Part shown: one piece after another, positions 52,580 to 62,349 of the stretch | Numbering within the stretch: the first letter of the stretch is position 1 | How the letters are laid out: each line of letters begins with the position of its first letter | NCBI RefSeq assembly: GCF_014648275.1 | Contig: NZ_BMQU01000009.1 | Coordinates: 124,001-188,000 of the forward strand | From: Pseudomonas laurentiana | GTDB taxonomy: Bacteria; Pseudomonadota; Gammaproteobacteria; Pseudomonadales; Pseudomonadaceae | Reading direction: 5' to 3' | DNA: 64,000 nt | Notes under the pieces: model-generated | Told to the model about the DNA's origin: nothing | Seen by the model: only the letters and a program-made list of their open reading frames with translations | The model's database searches: none | Position numbers and translations under genes: made by a program

Positions 52580-54625
52580 TTAAAGGCTGTTGATCAGCGT
52601 GGTAAAGATTTCCTGGGCAGCCTTGATGATTTGCGACGAGGCCGTGTAGTACTGCTGATACTTGATCAGGTTACTGGCCTCTTCATCGAGCTGAACACCA
52701 GAAAGCGAATCGCGGCCTGCCTTGGCCGAGGTCTGCAGGGCATTCGTCGCATTGCTGTCCATTTGCGCTTGCGCGGTCTTGCCACCCACGTTTTCAACCA
52801 GCTTGCCGTAGGCATCGGTCAGGCTGATGCCCTTACCGTTGGCCCCGACTTCAACCGTGGCCTTGGTTTGCAGGTCAATCACCGCCTGGCCGTTGCGGTT
52901 GTCGGCAGAACCAGCACCGGTCAGTGAGACGGTGTAGTTATCACCCTCTTTCGGAGAGCCGGCGACTGTCATTTCAAAATTGAAGGTTTTCTGAGTGGCG
53001 CCATCCATGATCGGGTTGCCACTGGCATCGACCATCGGCACGCTCAACTGCAGTTTGTTGCTCTCACCCGGAATAATGGTCCCGGAGGACAACTCGGTGC
53101 CTTGGGCATCGAAAAGCTTGTAGGTTTGCGGGTTGGTTTTCTCATCGCCAAAAACCAACTTCACCGGCGTGGAGTACTTCAGGCCGTTTTGCAGATCAAT
53201 GCGCTGGGTCGAATCATAGATATCCAGCTTCGAGGTCAACTCAGGCTGAGTGATGACACCCGTGCCCTGATTACCGGAGCCACTGATACCCGACAACGGC
53301 GCCGCCAGCGCGATGCGCTTCGGATCGGTCAATACCGTGTCGAGCTTGGCTGCCGCGTTGCGGGTCGGGGTAATCTTGAAACTGTCACCGGCGCTGGGCG
53401 CCCCGCCATTGAGGGCAAGCTTGAAGCCATCAATTTCCTGCGGGGGTGTTGCAGTGATGTCATAAGGCCCCTGAGCATCGCCGTCTGGCAGCTTCTTGAC
53501 CGTATATTGAGTCGCACTGCTGAAGGTGACCTGGTAATCGGACGTGCTCAGCTTGCCAGTATCACTGATGGTCACATCCAGATTGCCAGCCCCCGCACTG
53601 TTGCCTGCCTGGGCAATGCTGCGCTGGCTGATCAAGGCGGCACTGTTGATATCACCGAACAACGCGGCGCCAAACTCGCCATTCTTGTCGATGCCTTGGG
53701 CCAACTGCTGGTTGATGCTATCGGCAACCACCAGGGCAATACGCCCCAGCTCGTTCATCGACGGGTCCAGCACCTCGCTACGGTAGCGCAGCAGGCCACC
53801 CATTTCACCGCCCGTAATGCTGGAGGTGATGTCCATGCTGGTGCTACCACGGTTGAGCTGCAGGCTCATCCGGGTGGGATCGGTCTTGCTCGGCGCGGTT
53901 TCCAGGGTGTTAATGGTCTTGCCCATTACCAGCGGCTGACCATTGGCCAGGTAAACGTCGAAGTTACCCTCGCGCTCGACCACCTGAGCGCCAACCAGTT
54001 CGTTAAGCTGGCGCACGGCCTCGTTACGCTGGTCGAGCAGGTCGTTCGGGCTACCCTGCACGGCCGAAACACGGGAAATCTGATCGTTGTACTGGGCAAT
54101 GGTGGCTGACAGCTTGTTCACTTGATCAGCCATCGACGCCAGGTTGCCGTTGATGTTGCTGTTCTGCTCATTGAGCTGCGCGGCAATGGTATTGAAGCGC
54201 TTGCTCAGTGACTGGGCACTGGTCAGCAGCAATTGCCGCGAAGCGTCTTCTGTCGGCTTGGCCGATGCACTTTGCAGCGCCGTGAAAAAGCTCTTCAACG
54301 CACCGGTGATACCGGTATCGGCATCCGACAACAGGTTGTCGATCGGGGCGACCTGATTCAGGTAAGCGGATGCGTCGCTGTTCAGCGACGTGGTCGTTCG
54401 CAGCTGATTCTCAAGGAACGCGTTGTACACCCGACGAACATCGGACAGCGTCGTGCCAGTGCCGATGAACACATTACCGCTCTGGATTGAACTCTTGGCG
54501 CTTTGTACGTTCTGCTGGCGTGAGTAACCGGCAACGTCGGCGTTGGCAATGTTGTTACCCGTGGTAAACAGGCCCGACTGCGAGGCTCCAAGCCCCGATA
54601 CGCCGATATTGATCAAGCTCGCCAT
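52580..54625 (-). CDS. flgK: FlgK hook-filament junction protein
   Basis: A 681-residue HAP1. The conserved start ASLINIGVSGLGASQSGLFTTGNNIANA and end DEEASNLIKYQQYYTASSQIIKAAQEIFTTLINSL are both present. FlgK forms the first junction zone above the hook; its chaperone FlgN is expected outside the window. It follows flgJ by 10 bp in the flgFGHIJKL run. The central region is Ser/Thr/Gly-rich, as usual. Confidence 0.97.
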   Translation of the reverse strand: MASLINIGVSGLGASQSGLFTTGNNIANADVAGYSRQQNVQSAKSSIQSGNVFIGTGTTLSDVRRVYNAFLENQLRTTTSLNSDASAYLNQVAPIDNLLSDADTGITGALKSFFTALQSASAKPTEDASRQLLLTSAQSLSKRFNTIAAQLNEQNSNINGNLASMADQVNKLSATIAQYNDQISRVSAVQGSPNDLLDQRNEAVRQLNELVGAQVVEREGNFDVYLANGQPLVMGKTINTLETAPSKTDPTRMSLQLNRGSTSMDITSSITGGEMGGLLRYRSEVLDPSMNELGRIALVVADSINQQLAQGIDKNGEFGAALFGDINSAALISQRSIAQAGNSAGAGNLDVTISDTGKLSTSDYQVTFSSATQYTVKKLPDGDAQGPYDITATPPQEIDGFKLALNGGAPSAGDSFKITPTRNAAAKLDTVLTDPKRIALAAPLSGISGSGNQGTGVITQPELTSKLDIYDSTQRIDLQNGLKYSTPVKLVFGDEKTNPQTYKLFDAQGTELSSGTIIPGESNKLQLSVPMVDASGNPIMDGATQKTFNFEMTVAGSPKEGDNYTVSLTGAGSADNRNGQAVIDLQTKATVEVGANGKGISLTDAYGKLVENVGGKTAQAQMDSNATNALQTSAKAGRDSLSGVQLDEEASNLIKYQQYYTASSQIIKAAQEIFTTLINSL

Positions 54626-54635
54626 AGTTCAAACC

Positions 54636-55841
54636 TTATAATTTCGTGGAAGTGTCAATCGCAGCAAAGCTTTCGTACGACTTCATTTGTTTCGCGATCT
54701 GCGAGATTTTGCTGGCGTAATCCGGATCGGTTGCATAACCGGCCTTCTGCAGCTCTCGCACAAACTGTTCTGGTTTATCGGCAGACTTGATCGCTTCTTG
54801 ATAGCGCGAATTGTTTTGCAACAGGCTTACCAGGTCGTGGAAGCTGTCCTGGAACGAATCATAGGAACGGAACGCTGCCGTCTCCTTGACCATTTGCCCA
54901 TTGCGGAACTCACTGGTGATCGCTCGCGCCTGACCACCTTGCCAATTACCCGTCGCCTTGATGCCAAACAGGTTGTGACTGCTGCTGCCATCAGGCTGGC
55001 GCATGATCGACTTGCCCCAACCGGTTTCCAGCGCGGCCTGCGCCACCAGGTAACGCGGGTCGATACCGATACGCGCGGCAGCTTGCTCGGCCATTGGGAG
55101 CATGGTGGCGACAAACTCATCGGACGAACCGAAGGCACGCTTGGCCGGCGCCAGAGGTGGCTGGGCCATGGCCCGACCGTAGATACGCATGCTGCCCGGT
55201 GCACCAAAGGATTGTGCCGGCTCCCAGTCACCCTTGATGACTGCATCACCGACGGCACCCGAACGATTGGCCAGCGTGTTGCCCGGGGTAGCAGCCGTTG
55301 CAGTACCTGCCGACGGAACAATTCCGGCCAGCAGGCGATCAGTGAGCTTGCTGGGCAGATTCAAACGGCGCTGATTGAGCAACGCCATGTCGTTACGCGA
55401 AGCGGTTTGCTCTGACCTTACAGGCTCTGCCACGCGTGAGGCCCACAGTGCGCGCTGCTGCCCTTCCACATGCGGGAACGGACTGCCGCCTGCATGCGCC
55501 GCGGCCGTCGATTTCGTTTTCGACAACTGGCGCATCAGCACATCCTGCAGTCCGATACCGCCGCCCTCACGCGACAGGCTGACCGACAGTTGCTGGTCGT
55601 ACATCTGCTGGTACTGCTTGGTGGTCTCGGTGTTAAGCGGGTTGTCCTTGGCCAGCACATCGTTGGCCGAACGCATCGACTTGAGCATCTCGTTGAGAAA
55701 CAGCGACTCGAACTCCTGGGCCACCTTGCGCAGGTTGGCCTCGCTGTCACGGTCGCCGACTTTCAGGGAGTTCAGCCGATTGAGGTCGGTATAGGCACCG
55801 GTATCGGCGCCTGCGGAAACTCCACTCTTGGGCATATCCAT
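54636..55841 (-). CDS. flgJ: FlgJ rod assembly protein / peptidoglycan hydrolase
   Basis: A 401-residue two-domain protein. The N-terminal rod-capping domain (about 30-110) includes QEFESLFLNEMLKSMRSAND and GGGIGLQDVLMRQLSK. A variable linker leads to the glucosaminidase domain (about 235-395) with the catalytic Glu in VAQAALETGWGKSIM and NLFGIKATGNW. It opens the cell wall for the rod. The linker (about 110-230) is longer than the enterobacterial one. It lies 10 bp downstream of flgI. Confidence 0.96.
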   Translation of the reverse strand: MDMPKSGVSAGADTGAYTDLNRLNSLKVGDRDSEANLRKVAQEFESLFLNEMLKSMRSANDVLAKDNPLNTETTKQYQQMYDQQLSVSLSREGGGIGLQDVLMRQLSKTKSTAAAHAGGSPFPHVEGQQRALWASRVAEPVRSEQTASRNDMALLNQRRLNLPSKLTDRLLAGIVPSAGTATAATPGNTLANRSGAVGDAVIKGDWEPAQSFGAPGSMRIYGRAMAQPPLAPAKRAFGSSDEFVATMLPMAEQAAARIGIDPRYLVAQAALETGWGKSIMRQPDGSSSHNLFGIKATGNWQGGQARAITSEFRNGQMVKETAAFRSYDSFQDSFHDLVSLLQNNSRYQEAIKSADKPEQFVRELQKAGYATDPDYASKISQIAKQMKSYESFAAIDTSTKL

Positions 55842-55851
55842 AGCCTGCGCC

Positions 55852-56961
55852 TCAGATCACAATCAGGTCGGCCTGCAACGCGCCGGCCTGTTTCAGGGCT
55901 TCAAGAATCGCCATCAGGTCACTCGGGGCAGCACCCACCTGATTGACCGCACGTACAATCTCATCCAGCGTGGTGCCCGGGCCAAACTTGAACATCGGCT
56001 TGGCTTCCTGGTCAGCGTTCACACGCGAGCGCGGCACGACCGCTGTCTGGCCATTGGAGAACGGCCCTGGCTGGCTGACAACCGGGTCTTCGGTAATGGT
56101 AACCGTCAGGCTGCCGTGGGTAACCGCCGCTGGCGACACCTTGACGTTCTGGCCAATAACGATCGTGCCAGTACGCGAGTTGATAATGACCTTGGCCACC
56201 GCCTGACCCGGATCGATTTCCAGGTTTTCCAGGATCGACAGGTAATCGACACGCTGGCTTGGGTCCATCGGCGCGGTCACCCGCACGGAGCCACCGTCCA
56301 ACGCCTGTGCAACACCTGGACCGAGGAGTTCGTTGACCTTGTCGACAATGCGCTTGGCTGTGGTGAAGTCAGGACGATTGAGGTTCAGGGTCAGGCTGTT
56401 GCCCTGGTTGAAGCCGCTAGGCACAGCACGCTCAACCGTCGCACCGCCGGGAATGCGACCCGCTGACGGAACGTTGACGGTAATCTTGGAACCGTCACGA
56501 CCTTCGGCATCAAAACCACCCACCACCAGGTTGCCCTGGGCAATGGCATAGACGTTGCCGTCGATACCCTTGAGCGGGGTCATCAACAGGCTACCGCCGC
56601 GCAGGCTTTTCGAGTTACCAATCGAGGATACGGTAATGTCCACCGACTGGCCCGGCTTGGCGAACGGCGGCAGATCGGCGTGAATCGACACCGCAGCCAC
56701 GTTCTTCAACTGGACGTTACCCGACCCGGCCGGCACCTTGATGCCGAACTGCGACAGCATGTTGTTGAAGGTCTGCAGGGTAAATGGTGTCTGGGTGGTC
56801 TGGTCACCCGTACCGTTAAGCCCCACCACCAGGCCATAACCAATCAACTGGTTGGACCGCACCCCGGAAATGCTGGCGATGTCCTTCAGGCGTTCAGCCT
56901 GAACACCAAACGCCGTGGACAGCAGGATCGTCGCGGCAAGCAGCCGACTGAACTTGAGCAT
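55852..56961 (-). CDS. flgI: FlgI P-ring protein
   Basis: A 369-residue periplasmic protein with a signal peptide (about residues 1-22, cleaved after VQA). The family features [33 protein letters not shown] and [26 protein letters not shown] are clear. FlgI forms the P ring in the peptidoglycan layer around the rod. It lies 12 bp downstream of flgH. Confidence 0.97.
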   Translation of the reverse strand: MLKFSRLLAATILLSTAFGVQAERLKDIASISGVRSNQLIGYGLVVGLNGTGDQTTQTPFTLQTFNNMLSQFGIKVPAGSGNVQLKNVAAVSIHADLPPFAKPGQSVDITVSSIGNSKSLRGGSLLMTPLKGIDGNVYAIAQGNLVVGGFDAEGRDGSKITVNVPSAGRIPGGATVERAVPSGFNQGNSLTLNLNRPDFTTAKRIVDKVNELLGPGVAQALDGGSVRVTAPMDPSQRVDYLSILENLEIDPGQAVAKVIINSRTGTIVIGQNVKVSPAAVTHGSLTVTITEDPVVSQPGPFSNGQTAVVPRSRVNADQEAKPMFKFGPGTTLDEIVRAVNQVGAAPSDLMAILEALKQAGALQADLIVI

Positions 56962-56973
56962 GGTTATCCGAAC

Positions 56974-57669
56974 CTAGAAAGGCCAAAGCGGGCTGATAAA
57001 GAAGCGGTCGAGCCACCCGGGCTGACTCGCATCGGCAAACGAACCGGTACCCGAGTAAGTAATGCGAGCATCGGCGACGCGAGTCGAAGGCACCGTGTTG
57101 TCAGTCGCGATATCGTCGGCACGAACCATACCGGCAATGCGTACCAACTCGTCACCCGTGTTCAAGGTCATCCATTTCTCACCACGCACAGCGATGATGC
57201 CGTTAGGCAGGACGTCAGCCACCGTCACGGTAATCGAACCGGTCAGGCTGTTGCCCTGCCCCGCCTTGCTGTCACCCTTGGTGGTGCGATCACCACTGTA
57301 ACCCGCCTCAAGGGAGAGGTCGCCAGAGCCCAGCGGGTTGTTGGTATTGGGAACGGTCCCAAACAGGGATGTCAGCCCGATATCGGCCTTGCTGTTCTTG
57401 GCGATCTGGGAGTTGGCGTTCTTGCTTGCCTGAGTCTTCTCATTCAGGGTGATGGTGATGATGTCACCGACGCGGAACGCCTTGCGGTCGCTATACAGGT
57501 TCTGCTCGAAACCGGCCTGATAGATCGAGCCGTTGTTGGCCGCCGCCGGCAACGGTGTACGCGGCAGTACCGGCGCGTAGTAAGGGTCGTTGGGCTTGGG
57601 CGTCGGTGCGACGCAACCGGCCAGCAACACGACCCCACCCAGGGCAAGTACGGAAAACAAACGACTCAT
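56974..57669 (-). CDS. flgH: FlgH L-ring lipoprotein
   Basis: A 231-residue outer-membrane lipoprotein. The lipobox LLAGC (Cys18) ends a short signal peptide; [26 protein letters not shown] and [19 protein letters not shown] are L-ring signatures. [12 protein letters not shown] is the start (GAGG 8 bases upstream); the frame extends 18 codons but would bury the signal peptide. It follows flgG by 54 bp. Confidence 0.97.
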   Translation of the reverse strand: MSRLFSVLALGGVVLLAGCVAPTPKPNDPYYAPVLPRTPLPAAANNGSIYQAGFEQNLYSDRKAFRVGDIITITLNEKTQASKNANSQIAKNSKADIGLTSLFGTVPNTNNPLGSGDLSLEAGYSGDRTTKGDSKAGQGNSLTGSITVTVADVLPNGIIAVRGEKWMTLNTGDELVRIAGMVRADDIATDNTVPSTRVADARITYSGTGSFADASQPGWLDRFFISPLWPF

Positions 57670-57723
57670 GACGCTAACCTCATGGTGTAACAGGCGCTGC
57701 ACCAGCGCCCTTGAGAGCTTCAC

Positions 57724-58509
57724 TTACAGGTTCTGGGTAACGAACGAGAGCATCTGGTCGGCAGTGGAGATGACCTTGGAGTTCATTTCGTAGGCACGCT
57801 GCGTGGTGATCATGTTCACCAGCTCTTCTACCGTGCTGACGTTGGAGTTTTCCAGGGTGTTCTGCAATGTGGTACCGAAGCCGTTCAAACCTGGAGTGCC
57901 GACCTGCGGCGCACCACTGGCAGCCGTTTCCAGGAACAGGTTGTTACCCACCGCCTGCAGACCCGCCGGGTTGATGAAGTCGGCGGTCTGGATGTTGCCG
58001 ATGACCTGTGCCGCCGGGTTGCCAGCGGTCGTGATGGAGACGGTACCGTCAATGCCGACGGTGAAGGTCTGCGCATCGGGCGGCACGACGATCGCCGGTT
58101 CCAGGGCAAAGCCGTTGGCGGTGACGATCTGACCATCGGAGTTCAGGTGGAAGGTACCGTCACGGGTATAGGAAACAGTGCCATCGGGCTGCAGGATCTG
58201 GAAGAAACCACGGCCATTGACTGCCATGTCCAGCGGCTGCTCGGTGGTCTGCAGGCTACCGGCATTGAAGTTCTTCTGAGTGCCGACAATGCGCACACCA
58301 GTACCCAACTGCAGGCCCGACGGCAGTTCGCTGTCCTGGGTAGACTGAGCACCCGCTTGACGACGGGTTTGATAAAGCAGGTCCTGGAATTCGGCGCGGT
58401 CGCGCTTGAAACCCGTGGTCGAAACGTTGGCCAGGTTGTTGGAAATGGTCGTCAGGTTCATGTCCTGAGCGGCCAGACCTGTTTTACTGACCCAAAGAGC
58501 CGGAAGCAT
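57724..58509 (-). CDS. flgG: FlgG distal rod protein
   Basis: A 261-residue rod protein. The N-terminal motif DMNLTTISNNLANVSTTGFKRDRAEF and the C-terminal NVSTVEELVNMITTQRAYEMNSKVIST are typical. FlgG forms the distal rod that spans the P and L rings. It is separated from flgF by 45 bp containing an AGGAG site. Length is normal. Confidence 0.97.
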   Translation of the reverse strand: MLPALWVSKTGLAAQDMNLTTISNNLANVSTTGFKRDRAEFQDLLYQTRRQAGAQSTQDSELPSGLQLGTGVRIVGTQKNFNAGSLQTTEQPLDMAVNGRGFFQILQPDGTVSYTRDGTFHLNSDGQIVTANGFALEPAIVVPPDAQTFTVGIDGTVSITTAGNPAAQVIGNIQTADFINPAGLQAVGNNLFLETAASGAPQVGTPGLNGFGTTLQNTLENSNVSTVEELVNMITTQRAYEMNSKVISTADQMLSFVTQNL

Positions 58510-58554
58510 GCTGTTCTCCTGGAGCGCCTGTTTTACGGCGCTACGCCTGTGTAA

Positions 58555-59295
58555 TTAGCCGATTTGCAAAACACGCGCCATGGCTTCATCACCTTCCTTG
58601 GCCGTGGTCATCATTTTGACGTGCAGTTCGAATTGACGGGACAGCGCCAACACCGAGGTCATTTCCTCGACCGCGTTGACGTTACTGGCCTCGAGGAAAC
58701 CCGACACCAGCTGAACCGAGCCATCGGCATCGGCCGGCTTACCGCTCTTGGTGTGGATCATGCCGTCCAGGCCCTTGGTCATGTTCTTCAGGTCCGGGTT
58801 GACCAGCTTGATTCGATCGACCTCGGCCATGACTCGCGGCCCCTCGCCCATGGCGCGGATGCTGACGGTACCGTCCTGGCCAATCTCGACCTTTTGCTCA
58901 GGCGGCACGGCAATCGGCCCGCCATTGCCCATGATCGGCATGCCATTACCGGCCCGCAGCACACCCAGCGCATCGATGTTCATGCTGGCGGTGCGCACGT
59001 AGGCTTCGCTGCCATCCGGCGCCTGCACAGCAATCCAGCCATTGCCACCGACGGCAACATCCAGATCACGCCCGGTTTCCTGCAAGGCACCCGGCGTGAA
59101 ATCCGTCGCCGGCCGCTCACTCATGGCATAGGCTCGCGCCGGAAAGCTGTCGCCGAACACCGGCATCGAACGCGCCTGCTCCAGGTCACGCTGAAAACCG
59201 CTGGTGGAAATGTTGGCCAGGTTGTTGGCATGGGCCTTCTGCGCCAGCGCGTTCTGGCTGGCGCCGGTCATGGCCACGTAAAGCATCTTGTCCAC
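58555..59295 (-). CDS. flgF: FlgF proximal rod protein
   Basis: A 246-residue rod protein with the flagellar rod motif ANNLANISTSGFQRDLEQAR and a C-terminal EEMTSVLALSRQFELHVKMM. The start is set at a GTG (MDKMLYVAM) because GGAGG stands 6 bases upstream of it; an ATG two codons earlier directly abuts that GGAGG and could hardly use it. It is the first gene of flgFGHIJKL, preceded by a sigma-54 promoter. Confidence 0.95.
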   Translation of the reverse strand: MDKMLYVAMTGASQNALAQKAHANNLANISTSGFQRDLEQARSMPVFGDSFPARAYAMSERPATDFTPGALQETGRDLDVAVGGNGWIAVQAPDGSEAYVRTASMNIDALGVLRAGNGMPIMGNGGPIAVPPEQKVEIGQDGTVSIRAMGEGPRVMAEVDRIKLVNPDLKNMTKGLDGMIHTKSGKPADADGSVQLVSGFLEASNVNAVEEMTSVLALSRQFELHVKMMTTAKEGDEAMARVLQIG

Positions 59296-59355
59296 AGTCA
59301 TCCTCCGCTGCGCTGGCGAACATTTGCCGTTCGCCGCTGCTCTGCGCTGCTAGAA

Positions 59356-59371
59356 GCAATTATCGAACCAA
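59356..59371 (-). promoter_or_regulatory. Sigma-54 promoter of flgF operon
   Basis: The minus strand reads TTGGTTCGATAATTGC: GG-N10-GC, a good -12 and a -24 with a weaker tail. It lies 61 bp upstream of the flgF start. FleR control is expected by homology. The rest of the 240-bp gap to the small gene holds two CGGCAA motifs (59477-59482, 59503-59508). Confidence 0.8.
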
Positions 59372-59535
59372 GTTTCGGACGACCATCGAAAGGACCGTAT
59401 TTGCGAGGCCTTCCCCTACCTCATGGCCACCAGAAAAAAAACAGAAGACAAATTCTCGGCGGCATTCTGCCGTCAGCGGCAAAACCTCGCCTCATTGCCT
59501 GACGGCAACGAAAGAATCCAGGCAGCGCCCCCCGA

Positions 59536-59733
59536 TCAGTTATCGCGACAGGCACCATTGTTGTAGGGCCCGGAAAACAGCCGCCACCCCTCTCCGGGCG
59601 AAACCTGCGCACACACCAGACGGCCAGTAGCCTGACTTTCCCAGCGATACCACGAGGCCATAGCAGCCCAGGACTGCGCAGCAAGCAGCAGCACACCCAG
59701 AAGCACACCTACCCTGAGCAATCGTCTCAACAT
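59536..59733 (-). CDS. Small secreted protein of unknown function between flgE and flgF
   Basis: A 65-residue product with a clear Sec signal peptide (basic MLRRLLR, hydrophobic VGVLLGVLLLAA, cleavage after about residue 23 in QSWAA). The mature part of about 42 residues is rich in Trp, Tyr and Gly and has two cysteines that could form one disulfide in the periplasm. GAGG lies 8 bases before the ATG. I do not recognise a family. It sits in the same direction as its neighbours, after a hairpin terminator and before the flgF promoter. It could be a periplasmic accessory of hook or ring assembly, but nothing shows that. Confidence 0.65.
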   Translation of the reverse strand: MLRRLLRVGVLLGVLLLAAQSWAAMASWYRWESQATGRLVCAQVSPGEGWRLFSGPYNNGACRDN

Positions 59734-59740
59734 CGTCAGT

Positions 59741-59780
59741 ACCTCAAAAACGACAAACCCCTTCCATGAGAAAGGGGCTT
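59741..59780 (-). terminator. Terminator after flgE
   Basis: On the minus strand AAGCCCCTT and AAGGGGTTT form a 9-bp stem with one G-T pair and an 8-base loop, followed by GTCGTTTTT. It starts about 29 bp after the flgE stop and ends 8 bp before the small-gene ATG, so the small gene would need read-through or its own promoter. Confidence 0.7.
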
Positions 59781-59808
59781 GGCTGTGCATCACTGCCTCA
59801 TGGGCCCA

Positions 59809-61122
59809 TCAGGTCATCTGAATGATGGTCTGCATGATGGTGCTTTGAGTCGAGATGGTCTTGGCGTTGGCCTGGTAGTTGCTCTGTGCCTTGATCAGCT
59901 CGACCAACTCCTGCGTCAGGTTGACGTTGGACGCTTCCAGCGCATTGGAGGTGATACCCCCCAGGGTACCGGTCTTCGGCGCATCAATGCCCGGGATACC
60001 CGAGGCAAAGGTTTCTTTCCAGCGCGTACCACCCATCTGCTCCAGACCCTGCTCGTTGGCGAAGCTGGCGATTGCCACCTGACCAATTGCACGGGACTGC
60101 TGGTTGCTGAAGCTGGCGAACATGACACCCGTCGAGTCGATGCTCAGGCTGGACAGGATACCGGTTGCATAACCATCCTGAGATTGCGACAGGCGGGCTG
60201 TCTCGGTGTTGTACGAGGTGGTCGAGGTCATGTCGAGGCGAATACCGGAAGCACTCCCCTGAGAACCGTTCGACACCCAGGCACCCGAGGCATCCTTGGC
60301 AGCCGGCACCCAACCCTGAAGCACAAAGACATTGTTTTTCACTTCGAAGCTGGTGTCTGGCGTTGGGTAACTTTCACTGCCCGTCATGGCCTTGACACTG
60401 CCATCAGGATTGAACGTGATAGTGCCCGAGAGCGGTGCCGTAGAGGTCGGATCTTGCGGGTTACGCCCATCGATCAGGGTGTAGGTAGACCACGAGTTCT
60501 GCCCCGTCTTCACATAGTACTGATCCATGACATGCTCATTACCCTGGCTGTCGTAGACCTTCGTGGGAAAGGTCTTGGTATAGGTACTGGTATCAGCCGG
60601 ATCGAAGGTCGCCGTAATGTCATCCGCCGAGGAGTTCAGGTTGATACCCTGATCAACCAAGGTCGTGGACTTGGGCGCCAGTGCCGAAGTATCGATCTTC
60701 AGGTCAGTGAGTACACCATTGATGATCTTGCCATTGGCATCAGCAGCATAACCCTGCAGACGAATGCCATCGGACGTTACGACGTAGTTGTCCTTGTTGG
60801 TCTGGAAGGCACCGGCACGGGTGTAGCTCAGCGAACCGTTATCGCTCAGCACGAAGAAGCCTTGCCCCTGGATACCCATGTCCAGCACGTTGCCGGTATT
60901 GTTGATGTCGCCCTGACCGAACTGCTGAGATACCGCCGCCAGGCGCACACCATTACCCACGGTCTTGCTGCCCACGCCCAGCTTGCTTGCCGAGTACACG
61001 TCGGAAAATTCTGCGCGCGAGGATTTGAAGCCAGTGGTCGCAACGTTGGCGATGTTGTTGCCCGTTACGTCCAGCTGCTTGTTGGCTGCATAGAGACCGC
61101 TAAGGCCGATATTGAATGACAT
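59809..61122 (-). CDS. flgE: FlgE hook protein
   Basis: A 437-residue hook protein. The N-terminal motif IGLSGLYAANKQLDVTGNNIANVATTGFKSSRAEF and the C-terminal VNLTQELVELIKAQSNYQANAKTIST are conserved, and LDMGIQGQGFFVLSDNG marks the FlgE/F/G core. It builds the universal joint, capped by FlgD. It starts 30 bp after flgD and ends the flgBCDE operon at a terminator. Confidence 0.97.
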   Translation of the reverse strand: MSFNIGLSGLYAANKQLDVTGNNIANVATTGFKSSRAEFSDVYSASKLGVGSKTVGNGVRLAAVSQQFGQGDINNTGNVLDMGIQGQGFFVLSDNGSLSYTRAGAFQTNKDNYVVTSDGIRLQGYAADANGKIINGVLTDLKIDTSALAPKSTTLVDQGINLNSSADDITATFDPADTSTYTKTFPTKVYDSQGNEHVMDQYYVKTGQNSWSTYTLIDGRNPQDPTSTAPLSGTITFNPDGSVKAMTGSESYPTPDTSFEVKNNVFVLQGWVPAAKDASGAWVSNGSQGSASGIRLDMTSTTSYNTETARLSQSQDGYATGILSSLSIDSTGVMFASFSNQQSRAIGQVAIASFANEQGLEQMGGTRWKETFASGIPGIDAPKTGTLGGITSNALEASNVNLTQELVELIKAQSNYQANAKTISTQSTIMQTIIQMT

Positions 61123-61152
61123 CTTTCACTCCTTGTGCCGTGTACGCCGGCT

Positions 61153-61887
61153 CTATATACCGATAGTTTGGACTTTGGACAGCGCGATGGTGCCCAGACC
61201 CGCCAGGTTCAGCATCATCTCGCCGCCAGTCTGGCTCAAGGTGACACTGCTGACCGTGGCCGGCAGGTAGGTCGTCAGTGCGGTAGCGGTACCGTCGATC
61301 TTGCTGCTGGCAGCAAAGGTGTAGGTACCCGGATCAACCGCCTCGCCCGCATCGTTCTTGCCATCCCAGACGAAGTCGGCCTTGCCGGCCGACTGCCCGC
61401 CCAGCTCGATGGTCTTGATGGTCTTGCCGTCCTTGTCGGTGATCTTGATCGACAGGTTGCTGACCGACTGCGGGACACTGACGCTACCGGTGAAGCTCTT
61501 GGTGGTATCGACTACCGACTTGTCGGTCTGGACGATAACCGAGCGCCCCACCAGCGAAGAGGCCTGCAACGCCTGAGACGATTTGAAGGTGCCGGAGATC
61601 GCCGTCACCGAATCGTTCAGCGAGGTAATACCCTCGAGGCTGGAGAACTGCGCCAACTGCGCAACGAACTCACTGTTACCCTGCGGCTCAAGCGGGTTCT
61701 GGTGCTGCATCTGCGTCACCAGCAACTGCAGGAACGCATCCTTGCCGAGCGCCTGACCAGAACCCGTCTTGCTGCTGGTAGCCGCAGCAATACCGCTGCC
61801 ACTGTTGGTACTGGTCGTCTTGGCTCCGGAGGCCTTCAGAACATCGTTCAGGTTCACGCCGGTGGTTGTATCGTTAATGCTGGCCAT
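61153..61887 (-). CDS. flgD: FlgD hook cap protein
   Basis: A 244-residue hook scaffold. The N-terminal motif LGKDAFLQLLVTQMQHQNPLEPQGNSEFVAQLAQFSS is diagnostic; the C-terminal half contains the FLG-Ig-like domain (VWDGKNDAGEAVDPGTYTF). A Ser/Gly/Thr linker separates them from the N-terminal export signal. FlgD caps the growing hook and is discarded when FliK ends hook growth. It follows flgC by 15 bp. Confidence 0.97.
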   Translation of the reverse strand: MASINDTTTGVNLNDVLKASGAKTTSTNSGSGIAAATSSKTGSGQALGKDAFLQLLVTQMQHQNPLEPQGNSEFVAQLAQFSSLEGITSLNDSVTAISGTFKSSQALQASSLVGRSVIVQTDKSVVDTTKSFTGSVSVPQSVSNLSIKITDKDGKTIKTIELGGQSAGKADFVWDGKNDAGEAVDPGTYTFAASSKIDGTATALTTYLPATVSSVTLSQTGGEMMLNLAGLGTIALSKVQTIGI

Positions 61888-61902
61888 TGATTTAGTCCCT
61901 TA

Positions 61903-62346
61903 TCACTGACCCAGGGTCAGAACCTTCTGCATCATGGTTTTGGCAGTGTTCATCAGTTCAGCATTGGTCTGGAACGAACGGCTGGCGGAAATCATGTCGG
62001 CCATTTCTTCGACCACATTGACGTTCGGGTAGTAGACGTAGCCATCCTTGTTCGCCGCCGGATGATTCGGCTCGTAGCGCGCTTCCAGATTGCTCTGGTC
62101 TTCGACCACACCCAGCACCTGTACGCCCTGGCCTGCGGCATCCTGATCCTGGAACAGCGACTGACCGACACCGCTCTGCGCTTGCTGGAACGTGGTGGCA
62201 AACACCGGGTGGCGGGCACGGTAGGTCTGGTCGATGCTCGACGAAACGGTCTCGGCGTTGGCGATGTTACTGGCGACGGTGTTGAGTCGCGTTGTCTGGG
62301 CACTCATGCCGCTACCGGCGATATTGAATACACTGGCGAGGGACAT
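61903..62346 (-). CDS. flgC: FlgC proximal rod protein
   Basis: A 147-residue rod protein with FNIAGSGMSAQTTRLNTVASNIANAETV at the N-terminus and NVNVVEEMADMISASRSFQTNAELMNT at the C-terminus, both family signatures. It builds the proximal rod with FlgB and FlgF. It starts 3 bp after the flgB stop, so the two are coupled. Confidence 0.97.
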   Translation of the reverse strand: MSLASVFNIAGSGMSAQTTRLNTVASNIANAETVSSSIDQTYRARHPVFATTFQQAQSGVGQSLFQDQDAAGQGVQVLGVVEDQSNLEARYEPNHPAANKDGYVYYPNVNVVEEMADMISASRSFQTNAELMNTAKTMMQKVLTLGQ

Positions 62347-62349
62347 GAA

